A stretch of DNA of 64,000 bases, taken from assembly GCF_003086295.3 (NCBI RefSeq), contig NC_092045.1, positions 19,761,758 to 19,825,757 of the forward strand. The letters are read 5' to 3'. Source of the stretch: Arachis hypogaea. Taxonomy: Eukaryota; Streptophyta; Magnoliopsida; Fabales; Fabaceae. The position numbers were made by a program, and so were the translations under genes. This document shows, in pieces, positions 48,357 to 62,022 of this stretch (positions are counted from its first letter, which is position 1; each line of letters opens with the position of its first letter). The notes below the pieces were generated by a model. The model ran no database searches and was not told where the DNA came from. It saw only the letters and a program-made list of their open reading frames with translations.

Positions 48357-51300
48357 TGTAATACCCTACCATACAGAGTCTTATGCTTAAGTCATAATTC
48401 AAAGATGGCAAGGTATTACGACCTCTAAAATAAAAGTTTAGTACATATAGTAGTATGAATGATTGATTATAACTAGGAGCCTTTGTAGAAAAAGGGGTAA
48501 ACAAAAACCGCAACACGAAAGCGCAACACTCCGATCGATAACGTAACGAACAAGGATAACCAACGCGTGATTATATATATACAAAGGAGTGTCAAAAACA
48601 GGAATATCAAGACTCAAGATCCGGCTGCGAAGATAACCGGTCCGAGCATAGCAATATATACATATGATAGAAATAAGAAAAACCCCAAAGGAAACCCAAA
48701 GGGACACAAATACATAAAACCTATTCTCCAAAATTCTCCCATAAGAGGAGTCATCACAGTTTGTATTATTTAATGGAGATAAAAGTATCTAAGCAAAACA
48801 TATAAACCAAAACATAGCCCCGAGAACAAAGGATCTTCGCAAATCTAGAAGTCTCCAGCATGCCTCAGCGAGAAACCTCACGTCCTGCATCTGAAAACCA
48901 CAAAATCCGCATGGGTGAGAACCAGAGGTCCCCAGCATGGTAACAGCTTCCACATATATAATACATAATAATGGAGGAAAGCCAAAGGCAATCCTAGAAC
49001 TTCCTCCAGATAATATCAAAGCTTATAAACAAGCTAAACCATAAAGGGCATCTGACTAAAGATTCTTCAGTCTAACTAATACTTCCCTTTCCAATTCCTT
49101 CAGACCTCCCAACCACCAGCAGGAGTATAAAGTAGCAAACACAGTTATATCAAACGAAGAATATGCAAATAGGAACAGTTAAGGCATTTAGACAATTAGC
49201 AAGTATTATGCAGTCAAATAGGCAATCTCAAACAATTCATATAGTATGCATATGATGAATGCCTGTCCCTAGTGGCTGATGATATCATCTTGTCGGTTAT
49301 AGAGCCAACCCGACAAGTCCTGGTCGCTAACCATTGGACTGTCCCTCTGTCATGCATCCCCAACTCGAGTTATACTCGTCATAAACTTGATCATAATCAT
49401 GATCTATATCCATCACCCTCACTGGTGAATATATACGGGGGCGAGCTCATCCGGGTCTTTCACAGTGCTCGGCCACACTTACGACATAGGGTCAGCAGAG
49501 TATCAAGTCTCAACCTGGAGCACGTGGTGGCTAGCTACTGCTACTACCCAGGGAAACTCGTATCTCAGATAGTGGAAGTGCAATTCATAATTATCAATAA
49601 TTCAGCATAAACATGCATGAATTCTCATCCATGGATCAACATCCATATCAGCCATCCGGCTCACGGTTAAATCCATAACCAGCCAATATTCATAGCATAC
49701 ACAGCTATTCCGGCTCACGGTTCAATCCAGAACCAGCCAATTTATAAACAATTACGGCCCTTCGGCCAATGGCATAACAAGCACTTCCACCACCATCCTC
49801 CACATCTCACATAATCCTCAATGATCCTCATTGATTATTCATTTTCCCTTGCTACACTCGCAAGTTACCACACCCACTAGCTCCTTCTCTCATAGCTAGG
49901 CATATCATAATGATTTAAGATATAAGTGGTGAGATCGGAGGCTTAGAAGTATGAGATTTGGCTTTTAAAAACTCAAAAATCAACTTAGGGATGAAAACAG
50001 GTCCACGGGTACGTGCACTCCACGCGCACGCGTGGGTGGCCTCAAAAACTTCATCGACGCGCAAGCGTCATGCACGCTAACGCGTGGATTAAAAATTTGC
50101 CAATCGACGCGCACGCGTCAACCACGCGTACGCGTGGGTGTTCTCGTGCCCCAGGCACAACACTGGCACAGTTGTGGCATAACTCTCTGGAAAATGGCTG
50201 GGCATTGGGTGCAGCACAATCGGCGTGCCCGCGCACATCATGCGCTCGCGTGGATGACGCTTTCTGGAAGATCGGCGCGTACACGCCAGGTGCGCCCACG
50301 CGCAAGGGGTCATTCTGCTAAATATTTTCTAAGTTAAAAGCTGCAGAATTCACCCATTTAAACCCCAATCTTCCAACGGACATAACTTTCTCGTTTTAAA
50401 TCGTTTTTCACCCGTTCTTCGAACGGCATGGACATCCCGGATCCAATTTCATTTCTAAATAGATTTGGCACAAAACAGAGATCCGTAGTCCAAGTTATGT
50501 CCCATCAAAGTATGCCCAAAAACCATGTTTTTCATAAAAAACCACAATATGCCATTTTCAAAACAAGCCATTTTCAACTCTTTTCAAAATCAATCAAAAC
50601 ATGCCAATTTCATCCCTTTTCTTTGAAATCAATCAAAATATATCAAATTCCACATCAAGCCTCCTCAACTCACACATTGACACATTACCACAATTTACAA
50701 AATCACTATCTCATCATTTTAACCCACTTCACCCAAGTGGCTCAAACTCAAACATGTTGACATATCATATACTCTTACTCATGCCAATTCTCAACAACAC
50801 CAATTCCAATAAATCATCATTGTACACAATCAATATCATACTCACCATCAACATGGTCCAACCCACAATTCAACCATAACCAATCATCAAGCATATATCA
50901 CAACATGCATATTTCTCATACATCATACCATCAAAGCATCATTAATCATCATCACATATATGACCACATCATATATCTCAATCATTCAACAACATCAACA
51001 TTTCAATGCCTATCTTAGGGCCTCTAGCCTAAGTATTTCCTACCACATTACATATTAGATACGGGAAACCGAAACCATACCTTAGCCGATTTTCCCAAGC
51101 TCACCCGGAGTACTTCCAAACCACTTATCCACAAGCTCTCAAGGCCTCAATACCTCCAAGAACAGATTTTTCACCACCAAGCCCTTTCCAAGCTTTTTCA
51201 AAATCACCAATCAAGCTCCAATATCCACACATACACAACCTAAGCCACAACCATCATACCCATACACAACATCTCAAAACCCAAACATCATAAAACAACA

Positions 51301-51897
51301 AAATTACACTAGGGTTAAGAACCTTACCACACCCAAGGTCCAAGGAGATAAGATTAACCTTCTCCTTCAAGAGAGTTGGGTCCTATAACATCAAAGAACC
51401 CAAAATCTCAACATTTCACCCATGAAACTCGAAAATAAGGGCTGAGATTTCGAACAGCAACACGTGGCTTACCTCAAGATTGATTGTATGGGTTTTGTAG
51501 AGCTCTCCGCGGTGAACGCGTGGCCGCAAACGGGGCGGCAATCGGAGCTCTAGATCAAAAGTTATGGTGGTTTGAAGATCAACCAAGGGAGAGAACTTGA
51601 GAGAGTGTTCTTCCTCCCTTTCTCTCTAATTTCAGCTTGTGTGTGTAACAAATGAGGAGAGAGAGTGCTGAAAACTAGGGTTTTGGTTAAGTTATGTTGG
51701 GCCAAGGGCCCACTTTGGGTCCAATTGGCCCGGTTTGGCCCGTTCGGTCCAATCTTGGTCCGAATTCTATAAAATTGGTACCAAAATTCTCGTCTCAATC
51801 TCCTCTATCACATTTAGCCATAAAAATCACATTTTAGGCTTTCTAGAATAAATTCTCATTTATGGGTTAATTAGCCGTTAATTAACCGGGTTTTACA
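48357..51897 (-). repeat. 5' LTR of the Tekay-like element
   Basis: 3,541 bp, matching 40091-43639 almost throughout. An 8-bp difference is near 50961 (ATATATGACC here, ATATATACATAAATGACC in the other LTR). The CpG palindrome block is at about 50004-50311. Confidence 0.95.
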
Positions 51898-51902
51898 CAT
51901 GT

Positions 51903-52927
51903 TAAATTAAACAAGCCAATAAAGTGTACATTAAGCACTTAGCAGCATTGTTCGAGATATTATTCTTCTCGAACATTTCAGTATTCATCACCACATCTCC
52001 AACTCTTCAACACCAAATTACTAGAATAAGCAAAACAATCAACTCAGCAACTCAGGTTTATGAACATCAGCAACTCAGCAATAACAAATTCTTTCTAGAA
52101 AATTTCACAAAACAAGAAAAAATTAACCAAATCAATAACTCAGAATGACAAACTCTAAACCCAGTAAGTCAGAATCGGCATTATTAACCACATAAGCAAA
52201 AATAAATTGTGGCAGCAATACTTATCGGCGGCGAGGGAGGGAAGGAAGTGACGGTGACGGAGGAAGGGAAGTTCTTCTCGTACAGAGAGAGCGAGAGAGA
52301 GCTCGACGAAGGACGCTCTAATCGGACAGAGAAAGGGGGAGAGAACCCAGAAGGCGAGAAGGCAGCAAATAAATCATAAATCATAATCAGAACCCAGAAG
52401 CCCAGAATGCAGCAAAAAAAATCAAGAAGACAAGAACAGGGTCTTACCGGTGAATGAGGAGGCGGGCTCGGCGAGCTCGGCGACGTTCGGCGACGAGGAG
52501 GCGGGCTCAGCAAGAAGCAGAATGCAGTGGTGGTCGCGGCTGCTGTGGATGGCTGTGGGTGGCGAATGAGGAGGCGGGCTCGGCAAGCTCAGCGACAAGG
52601 AGGCGGGCTCAGCGAGAAGCAGAACGCGGTAGTGGTCGCGGCTGCTGTGGATGGCTTGGGTGGCAAATGAGGAGGCGGGCTCGGCGAGCTCGGCGACGAG
52701 GAGGCGGGCTCAGCAAGAAGAATAACGCGGTGGTGGTCGTGGCTGCTGTGGATGGTTGTGGGTGGCTCAGTGGTTTCTGGAATCTGGAGCTTGGTGGCAA
52801 TGGTGGGTGAATGACTGAATGCACTTGGAAAGGGGAAAGGGGAAAGGGGAAACTAACTAGGGTTAGTGGGTTACGCGTTACGCCTTTCTCTTTTTTTTAA
52901 AAAAAAAGCCAAAACAACGTCGTTTGG
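51903..52927. other. Spacer with GC-rich tandem repeat
   Basis: No confident gene. 51903-52440 is A-rich with AACTCAGCAA repeats and a purine-rich stretch. 52452-52766 is the tandem repeat listed next. Near 52910-52926 is the palindrome AACAACGTCGTT. On the minus strand CCGGTAAGACC near 52446 could be a splice donor, so a decayed exon is possible, but the Pro/Arg-rich frames are low complexity. Confidence 0.45.
52452..52766. repeat. GC-rich minisatellite, three units of ~101-112 bp
   Basis: Units at 52452-52563, 52564-52664 and 52665-52766 each start AATGAGGAGGCGGGCTC and end CTGCTGTGGATGG plus TTGTGGGTGGC or a variant. Unit 1 has an extra GTTCGGCGAC. The Arg-rich plus-strand frame over it reflects base composition. 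Confidence 0.9.
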
Positions 52928-55044
52928 TGTAACACCCTAACCTTTAGCACGTCATGATCGTACCAAAAGTAAGGAGTTACTAACCTGTTCTCCTTATTTA
53001 CTATTTAATATTGAGCCTTCAGGTCGATATCGCATTTCAGTTTATAAGAAAATACTAGAAAATTAGTTGTAGTAATTCAAATCACACAATCATTAATAAT
53101 AATAAATGTTATATAAATGAATTCAATATAAAACTCAAATACAATACCTATCCCTCTGGATAAAATAAAACTTAAAGCAACAAGGGCGAGGGAACTCTAT
53201 AAAAATAACAGGAATCACAAGTAAATCTACTAGTCGTCTGCATCTTCTAACTGAATCTTCAAACCTGTGTCATTGAAAGGGTGGAAGATTTTGGGGTGAG
53301 AACAAACCACACGTTCTCAGTAGGGAATGGAAATGTCGTAAAAGTAATGAATTTAATGTAAATAATTAACTTACTTAGTAAAACTATTTTGTTAACCTGT
53401 TGAAAATACTTTTATTTCTACTTTAGATAAATAATTACTTTTCTTTAGATTTCTAAACTCAAAACAAATTTTAAATATAAAACTAGTCACATTTTCTGTA
53501 TCTGAGCCACATAGTTAATCCTCAGTCAAATGTCAACTCGTAATCACTTTAATACACTCACAAACAAATAGTGCAAGCAAGAGATTCAATTCAATGTACA
53601 AGCAAGTCACAACAAGACAAACAATACAATCACAAAGTAATAAAACAAGCAAGCGCAATCAAATGCAAATGTGCAAACAACATGATGCATGTCTATCCCT
53701 AACGCAGGACATGTGCTCATGTGTCGGTTGCCTACCCGCTCCCGACATTACCCTGGCACAAGTCCCAGATATGGCTTTCCAGATGCATCAGTGTGCTTAT
53801 AAGTCGTACGACTAGGCCGCATCAGTGTGACTTTCCAAATCAATAAGCGTACATCTGGAAAACAGTTCTCAGTGTGTGGGCGTCCCCACTTTACATTTGG
53901 CACTAAGACCCAAACAATGTCACATCTTCTTTCCTGTGGCAGACGCTTCATTAATTAATATATTCCTTTAATCTTTGTTCTCTGCTCTCCTGTGGCAGAG
54001 ATTCCTTTTCTTAAAAAAACAAACTCAAAACAACACTTAGAACAAAATCTCTCCTTACAAAATTGGATTTAAAACATTATGTTTTTCTTAATAAATCTAG
54101 TTTAAAAATAGAATACACCTTTTCTCAACTAAATAAATCTCAAATAATTTAATTTTCCAAAACCAAATCTTTTAAAATAACTTTTCAAATAAAACCTCAG
54201 ATTTTTATAAAATTTCGACAGCACTTCCCTTAAAACTCGGGGTTAGCCACCCTTTTTCGGGTCCCAACTGAACTATTTTCAACCTCTTTTCAATCGAGAA
54301 ATCAAATACATATTCATCAAATTCAGTCACAAACACAACTCAAACTCATCATTCAGTCATTTCAAACAATCATAAATTATTTATAAATACCCACTAGACT
54401 TCCATGGCATTCATAGTTTAAAAACAGTTAATTTCAAAACAAAATCCCCTACCTCTGTATGAAATCAAAATCAACAAAAGTTTCGAAAAAACTTTTTGAC
54501 CGAGCTGCTGAAGAGAAAAACGTCAAGAATTGTCTGTGCCTCCTAGAACTCCAATTGGCCGAACTCAAGAGAAAGGAGAGATATATTACCGTCAGCTTCC
54601 ACCAAACAAAAATAACGTCAACGCATAAAGGAGGAAGATACGAACACTTTTATCGGATTATTTTTTTATTAAAATTACATATCAAACCCAGAAGTTTTAC
54701 GGTGCCATAGCTTCTCTCATTCTCTTTCACGGTTTTCTTTCTCTCGCAGTGCTTTCTTTTCATTTTCTTATGGTTTTGATCATAAATAAAAGAAATGAAG
54801 AAAGTTAAGGATAATAATGATTTGTGGTGTTTAAGGTTACATTAGGTGTCAAGGTTGGATATATACATATTGCATTAAAGCCACTTTTCATAATTATAAG
54901 GGAATAGTTATATGTATTAAAGGGTTACAAGCCACGTTCCCCTTTAATGATGATAATGAATTATTATAAGTAAATAGATATATATATTATGTATATATGT
55001 AACAAATCTTTCTTTTTTTTTTTCTTCTATGGCTTCGGCCACTA

Positions 55045-55093
<49 letters not shown>

Positions 55094-55272
55094 GTTTATT
55101 TTTTTTAGAATATCTCATATTAATAAAAATTATTTAAAAAGTTTTAATAAATTTTAAACTTAAAATATTATAAAATTTATTTAATTACTTTTAAAAAAAT
55201 AATTTTCTTTAAATACAATAATAAATTATGAATAACTAATTATTTAATTTTTTAAAAATTCGGGGTGTTATA
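52928..55272 (-). mobile_element. LTR of a gypsy family with TATAACA ends (minus orientation)
   Basis: It ends at TGTAACACCCTAAC on the left. On the right it ends at CGGGGTGTTATA and is followed by TTCCACCTA, a purine tract on the minus strand, so it is a 3' LTR with interior to its right. Its 53660-53960 part is the reverse complement of 57570-57830 in the plus-oriented LTR, proving the relationship, but the remainder differs. A TAA microsatellite lies at 55048-55094. No second end or target duplication could be assigned. Confidence 0.75.
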
Positions 55273-55744
55273 TTCCACCTACTTTATAAAAATTTTCGTC
55301 CTCGAAAATTGATATAAAAAAATAAGTTCCGACCCTACTAAAAGAAAACATGATTCATGAAGAATGATACAGGCCATACAAAGAATGTATATCCGAAAAG
55401 ATTCAAATGAACAGATAGAATCACAATCAGACAAAGAAACATATGAACGATAAGGTGTGGTTGAAAGGAATAATCAAACCACATTTTAAAGAGGAAATCC
55501 GGAACAAAGAATTCCAATGAAAACAATAAAAGAAGAGATGACACTAAATCACATAGCACGAATAAAGAGTATACGTCGAATCGAATCTAACCCATAAAAC
55601 GTAACTTCTAACGGAACCAAACTATGTAATTTGCATAACTTATTGTTTCTATTTCGTCTATAATAATCCATTAGCGTTTCTATATACATGAATCATTAGT
55701 ATTAAGTTGGCCAGACCTAATACTATGAGAGATGCAATTCGGTC
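55273..55744 (-). mobile_element. Interior 3' fragment of the minus-oriented element
   Basis: It matches 62205-62665 closely, including TTTTCGTCCTCGAAAATTG, the 3' untranslated part of the element. No coding sequence is preserved. Confidence 0.7.
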
Positions 55745-55985
55745 TCTCTCTTCATTTTGATAAAATGAACGTTCAGTGATTACCATAATGAATTAAAAAG
55801 ATGCTTAATGAATTTGATGATGATTTGGCAAGGCTATGGTGGTTAGATGTCAAAATATTTATCAAGGGAAATGAATATGTGTATGTGTCATTATTATGTT
55901 AATGCATGGTATATATATAACATTGCCAATCTTTCTTTTCCTTTTGTTGCCCCCTGATGGCTTCGGCCAAGTTTTCTTTTTCTTT

Positions 55986-56019
<34 letters not shown>

Positions 56020-56202
56020 TAATAATAAATTTAAATTTTGTTTATCAAAATAATTTCTAATAAATATTTTAAATTAATAGAATAAATTTTAATAATTAAT
56101 TTTATTTTATTTAATTATTTTTGTTGAAAATAAATTATTTTTTAATTATATTTCAATATAATATAATAACTTATAAATAGTTAATTATTTAATTTATAAA
56201 AA
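55745..56202 (-). mobile_element. Inverted LTR fragment meeting the plus-oriented LTR
   Basis: It is the diverged reverse complement of the first ~280 bp of the LTR that begins at 56203, including the TAA microsatellite (55988-56029, matching 56425-56472) and GGCTTCGGCCAA (mirrored by TTGGCCGAAGCC). The terminal ~15 bp expected at the LTR start are missing at the junction. 55745-55930 is unclear. Confidence 0.6.
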
Positions 56203-56423
56203 TATAACATCTCGGATTTTTTTTAAAAATTAAGTAATTAGTTATTTATAAGTTATCATATTATATTGAAATTTTGTTTTTAAGAAATCTATTTTTTTTA
56301 ACAAAGATAATTAAATAAAATTTTATGATTATTGAAGTTTAATTTAAATATAACTTATTTTATTAGTTTGAACTATTTATTAAAAATTATTTTAATAGGT
56401 AAAACTTAAGTTAATCTTTTATA

Positions 56424-56472
<49 letters not shown>

Positions 56473-58031
56473 GTTACTTCTTTCTTTTGGCCGAAGCCAT
56501 TAAGAAAAAAAAAAAGAAGAATAAAGTAAAGCCAAATGTGGCTCATTTACAAGTATATATATATAACTAATGTCATTAAGGGACTAAGAAAAAAAAGAAC
56601 GTGGCTTGCATGCTATTATACTTATATATACTCATGACATCTAATAATACTTTTACACTATAAATTATCATTCATTAGCATCATTTTCTTTAATCACTTT
56701 TATTCATTATAGCCGAACTCTTTAGAAAGAAAAAGAGAAATAAAAGTCGTAGCTTATATGTATACATATATCTATGCAACCATGACACATGTTACATTCA
56801 TTTAATAACCAATGACACCTAATAAACCTTACTACCACAAATCCTTTTTAATCACCCTCATCACTAATTATACTTTCTTTTCCTTCATGCATCACCGAAC
56901 CAACTTTGAAAGAAAAAGAGAGAGTAAGCCGTGAGTGAGAGGAATCAGAAACCATGGAACCTTACCTCTTTTAAGTTCGATTTCTTATGATTTGTAACTC
57001 CAATAAAAAATTTAATCCGGTAAAAGTGTTCGTATCTTCCTCTTCTACGTGTTGGCGTTACTTTTGTTCGGTGGAAATCGACAGTGACGTAGCTCCATTA
57101 CCCCTTGAGCTTGGCCAACTGGAGTTCTAAGAGGCACGGAGGATTTCAGACATTTTTCCCTTCAACAGCACGGTTAGAAAGTTTCTCTAGAGTTTCGAGT
57201 ATTTCGATTACGTACGAAGGTAGGATTTTGATAAATTTTCACCGACTAAATGATATTTGAAAGTAAATTAATGTTTGGATTGAGTGTTATTGAAATTTGA
57301 TTGCATTTCATATTGAATTTTGTTGATATATTGATATTTTGATGAAGTTGTGTTTAGTCAGCTCGAAAATGGATAAATTTTTAAGTTAATATTTTGATAA
57401 AAATAAAACAGATTTTCGGTCTCATTGAAGGACAAGATATTAGTTTGGAAATTTTATTTTAAAGGATGTCATTATATTTTTATAAAAGACTGAAGTTATG
57501 TTTATTATTATAAACTAAGTTTTGAAAGGAAAATGCTATTTTGAGTTTTTATTCAAAATTACTACCACAGGAGAGCAGATGTGACATTGTTTGGGCCTTA
57601 GTGCCAAATGTAAAGTGGGGACGGCCACACACTGAGAACTATTTTCCATATGTACGCTTATTGATTTGGAAAGTCACACTGATGCGGCCTAGCCGTACGA
57701 CTTATAAGCACACTGATGCATCTGGAAAGGCATATCTGGGACTTGTGCCCGGGTAATGTCGGAAGCGGGTAGGCAACCGACACATGAGCTCATGGCCTGC
57801 ATTAGGAATTGACATGCATCATTCTTGTTGCGCATTTGCACTTTACTTGACATTGTGAAATTGTTTGTGATTGTCTTCTCGTGTTTATACATTCTTCAAT
57901 GTTATTCTGAATTGTGGTGACTAGATATTTCGTTGTGAATTACTTGAACTGTGGTAATCCTGACTAAACTAACAACCCTCAACCCTACTAAGAACCCCCC
58001 AGTTCTTACCCCTTTTCTTTCTCCCCTTCAG

Positions 58032-58571
58032 ATGGATACCGGAGTTATATTTTACGAGATGGACCCTCCCTATATATACGAGGATATTGTACATCATAGG
58101 TTTTATGTAGTAGCTGTGGAGATTAGGACTCGTATGTACATTCTGCGTGATCATCCTTTCCATCACCCGATAGACACTCCACAGTTTAACCCCGACATGC
58201 CCTATGAGTTCCCACTGCAGTGGCTCCACCCGGATGCTCCATTTCACCCGTTTCATGATGGGCCGGTGCCTCACCAGCATCCCGATCAGCCTGCGGATCA
58301 GGCGGACCCTGAGCCTGAGCCCATGGAGGAGCATTTTCCAGAGCCTGTCCCGGAGGAGGACATCCCCGTGGGGCAGATCTCAGTATCTTCTTCTGAGCCA
58401 TCTTCTAAGGAGCCGCTCACCGCCTCTATTAGTGGACAGGTGAGTGCTGGTCAGACCAGTAGCACGAGTGCCAGTGCCCCTCCCGAGATTAGAGAGATTT
58501 TCGATGACGAGGACGAGGATCCTGAGGAGTGTTCTGATGTGGTTGTGATCTCCTCTGACGATGACAGCTGA
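58032..58571 (+). CDS. Unidentified acidic protein ORF inside the LTR
   Basis: 179 codons from ATG 58032 (a longer in-frame start at 57951 exists). The ATG directly follows TCTCCCCTTCAG, which looks like a splice acceptor. I do not recognise the family. Residues 1-45 are mixed hydrophobic/charged (MDTGVIFYEMDPPYIYED). Residues 45-85 are His/Pro/Phe-rich. A Pro/Glu/Asp-rich stretch follows, then a Ser/Thr-rich stretch, and the end is strongly acidic (IFDDEDEDPEECSD, SSDDDS). There is no signal peptide or membrane segment. It is GC-richer than the LTR around it and unbroken, while gag nearby is broken. It is absent from the truncated 3' LTR and I find no counterpart in the inverted LTR at 52928-55272. 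Composition alone suggests a nuclear or regulatory protein; function is unknown. Confidence 0.5.
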   Translation: MDTGVIFYEMDPPYIYEDIVHHRFYVVAVEIRTRMYILRDHPFHHPIDTPQFNPDMPYEFPLQWLHPDAPFHPFHDGPVPHQHPDQPADQADPEPEPMEEHFPEPVPEEDIPVGQISVSSSEPSSKEPLTASISGQVSAGQTSSTSASAPPEIREIFDDEDEDPEECSDVVVISSDDDS

Positions 58572-58789
58572 GTCCTGAGAGCTACAGTTGTGCCTTTTGA
58601 TAGTTTTTTTTTGTGTTAGCCTAGCCTTTGTGTTAATCTCTCACTTTTGGTCAGACTCACTGAGAGAGTAGGGTGTACATAGTGGACTAGGCTAGTTCGG
58701 GTGCCAGTTTAGGAGTTCTCTATATAGACCAGGGCCCAGAGTGTTGGGTTGTACATAATAGTATTTCTGAAGGGTTGTATGCTAACTCA

Positions 58790-58791
<2 letters not shown>

Positions 58792-58865
<74 letters not shown>
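58792..58865. repeat. TA microsatellite, ~74 bp
   Basis: Pure TA run near the 3' end of the LTR. Confidence 0.95.
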
Positions 58866-58869
<4 letters not shown>

Positions 58870-59070
58870 GACAGTACCTGTATGCTTATGCTTGTGTATG
58901 TTTAATTAGTTGTCCTTACAAGTTTTCTTATAAAAGTTTATCCAAAACTCGATAGTACGCTAACCCAATTACAAGCTTAATAATACATAGTAAAGGTTTC
59001 ATGTGAACAAGTTGGTGACACTTGATTTCTGGTATGATCATGACTTACTGGGAATTGGGTCGTTACAACT

Positions 59071-59082
59071 TGGTATCAGAGC
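59071..59082 (+). other. Primer-binding site (tRNA-iMet)
   Basis: TGGTATCAGAGC, three bases after the LTR end at 59067. Confidence 0.92.
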
Positions 59083-59287
59083 AGTTCGTTCCTATTAAAG
59101 CCTGGGGATATGGACTGAATCATGCTTCATTGCATTCTCTGAGTTGTGTCTCATGCACATAGGATATCGTTGTGATATGAATTGCATGATTGTCACTGTG
59201 TTTCCATTTTAGAGACTATTCATACTTTGCCTGAAATGTTAAGACTGATCACCTTAATATTACATGTTGGGTGTGCACAGAATCTTG

Positions 59288-60463
59288 ATGGCTGCACGGG
59301 GACGAGGACGTGGTAGGCGTGGTGCAAACCATGCAGAGGAACCGACGAGGGGTGCAGATGCTTTTATAGCTGCAATGAACACCATGGCTGAGGCTGTGCG
59401 TGAAACGGCAACTGCTACTACGCGAGCAATTGACCGTTTAAAGGAGAGGAATGGAGATCGTAACGGAGGACGCAATGGTGAGCGTGGTGGAGACGGTAAT
59501 GATAATGAAGGTGCCGGAAATCACGATAACCCTATGACACTGGCAACTTTTCTGAAGGTAAATCCGCCCAAGTTTAAGGGGACACTTGTTGCAACTGAAG
59601 CTGACAATTGGTTCCATGGTATTGAGAAGTCATTGCGAGCACAACATGTACCAGAAAGACAGTACGTGAAATTTGCAACCTATATGCCGGAGGGAGAAGC
59701 TGAACACTGGTGGCATGGAGTGCAATGCTTGTTAAGGCAGGTGGTGGAAGAGATTGACTGGGATACTTTTAAGGAGGAATTTTACAAAAAGTACTTCCCT
59801 AGAACTGTTCGTGATGCTAAAGAAATGGAACTGATGCAGTTGACGCAGGAGAATATGTCAGTAGCAGAATATACTCGAAAATTTGAGGATTTGTGCTGAT
59901 TCTCTAAGATCTGTCAGGAAAATCCAGATGATTTTGAGGAATGGAAGTGTTTGAAGTACGAAGGAGGACTCTGCGAAGAACTAATGCACTCGTTGGTACC
60001 ACTGTAAATACGAAATTTTGCAGAGCTTGTCAATAGGAGTCAGTTGGTGGAAGACTGTACCAAGAAAGTGGTGGCAGCAAAGATGAGTCGTCAAGAATTA
60101 CCTCCGAAAAATTTTAATCGGTATATAGCCCCTCAGGGAAGGAACTTTAAAATGAATAGGACACTTTCTTATGGGAATCAGCAAGTTAGTAATCTTCCTG
60201 CTCGTGACAATATCGATAAGCAAGGACGAGATACTGAAAAGCGACCACAGCCAGCACTAACAAACCTTGTTTGTAATCAGTGTGGGAAGAACCATGGTAG
60301 GAATCCATGTCGATTGGGTTCGAGCGTTTGTTATTTTTGTGGTATGCCTGGACACATAGCGAGGAATTGTGAGAAGAAGATTGCTCAAGATTCAGCTAAA
60401 TCTCAGCAGTCAGGAAGAGTATTTACAATGATGACTGAAGATGCTCGTACCCGGACTCCCTGA
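59288..60463 (+). pseudogene. Gypsy gag, two nonsense codons, pol missing
   Basis: The start ATG is at 59288 (MAARGRGRGRRG). The capsid domain includes [28 protein letters not shown] and [18 protein letters not shown], closely related to gag of the 40091-51897 element. In-frame TGA at 59897-59899 and TAA at 60005-60007 break it. Downstream in the same frame a zinc knuckle CYFCGMPGHIARNC is kept, and the frame ends at TGA 60461. No reverse transcriptase, RNase H or integrase follows before the purine tract at 60671. Confidence 0.92.
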
Positions 60464-60670
60464 CCCAAGGTCAGTATTGTGTTAAGACTCGCTCCTTAAC
60501 TGCACTTTATGTTTCTGGTGCATCACATTCTTGTATTTCTTTAACTGCTATACGTAAGTTGAGACGAGATGAGGACACACAACATACCTGAGGACTAGAA
60601 AATAAGATAAGAACCGTTTACTCGCACATGCTTACAGGTAAAGGAAATGTTGAGGACGAAAATTTTTGTA

Positions 60671-60682
60671 AAGTGGGTAGGA
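60671..60682 (+). other. Polypurine tract
   Basis: AAGTGGGTAGGA directly precedes the 3' LTR start TATAACATCTCG. Confidence 0.8.
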
Positions 60683-61853
<1,171 letters not shown>

Positions 61854-61960
61854 TGTAACCCTTTAATGATGATAATGAATTATTATAAGTAAATAGATAT
61901 ATATATTATGTATATATGTAACAAATCTTTCTTTTTTTTTTCTTCCATGGCTTCGGCCAC

Positions 61961-62022
<62 letters not shown>

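Larger units (their letters stand above)
40091..51897 (-). mobile_element. Ty3-gypsy element, Tekay/Del-like, nearly complete
   Basis: An 11,807-bp element with long LTRs (3,549 and 3,541 bp) and a perfect target duplication CATGT (40086-40090, 51898-51902). A tRNA-Met primer site, a purine tract and a full gag-protease-RT-RNase H-integrase set are in order. I count roughly 25 substitutions and one 8-bp indel between LTRs, about 0.7%, so insertion is recent. Gag-pol has two in-frame stops. The clade is inferred from the primer type, long LTRs and the chromodomain-like polyprotein tail. Confidence 0.95.
56203..59067 (+). repeat. 5' LTR of the plus-oriented gypsy element
   Basis: 2,865 bp, TATAACATCTCGG to GGGTCGTTACA. 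Contains TAA (56425-56472) and TA (58792-58865) microsatellites and the ORF at 58032-58571. It begins TA rather than TG. Confidence 0.85.

Noticed and set aside
52184..52824. Pro/Arg/Ser-rich and Arg-rich frames on both strands
   Set aside because: They result from the GC-rich tandem repeat and purine/pyrimidine bias; no start context, domain or convincing splice structure.
35687..59082. TGGTATCAGAGC-like strings as possible tRNA gene pieces
   Set aside because: Each sits a few bases from an LTR end and is a primer-binding site; no cloverleaf can be formed around them.
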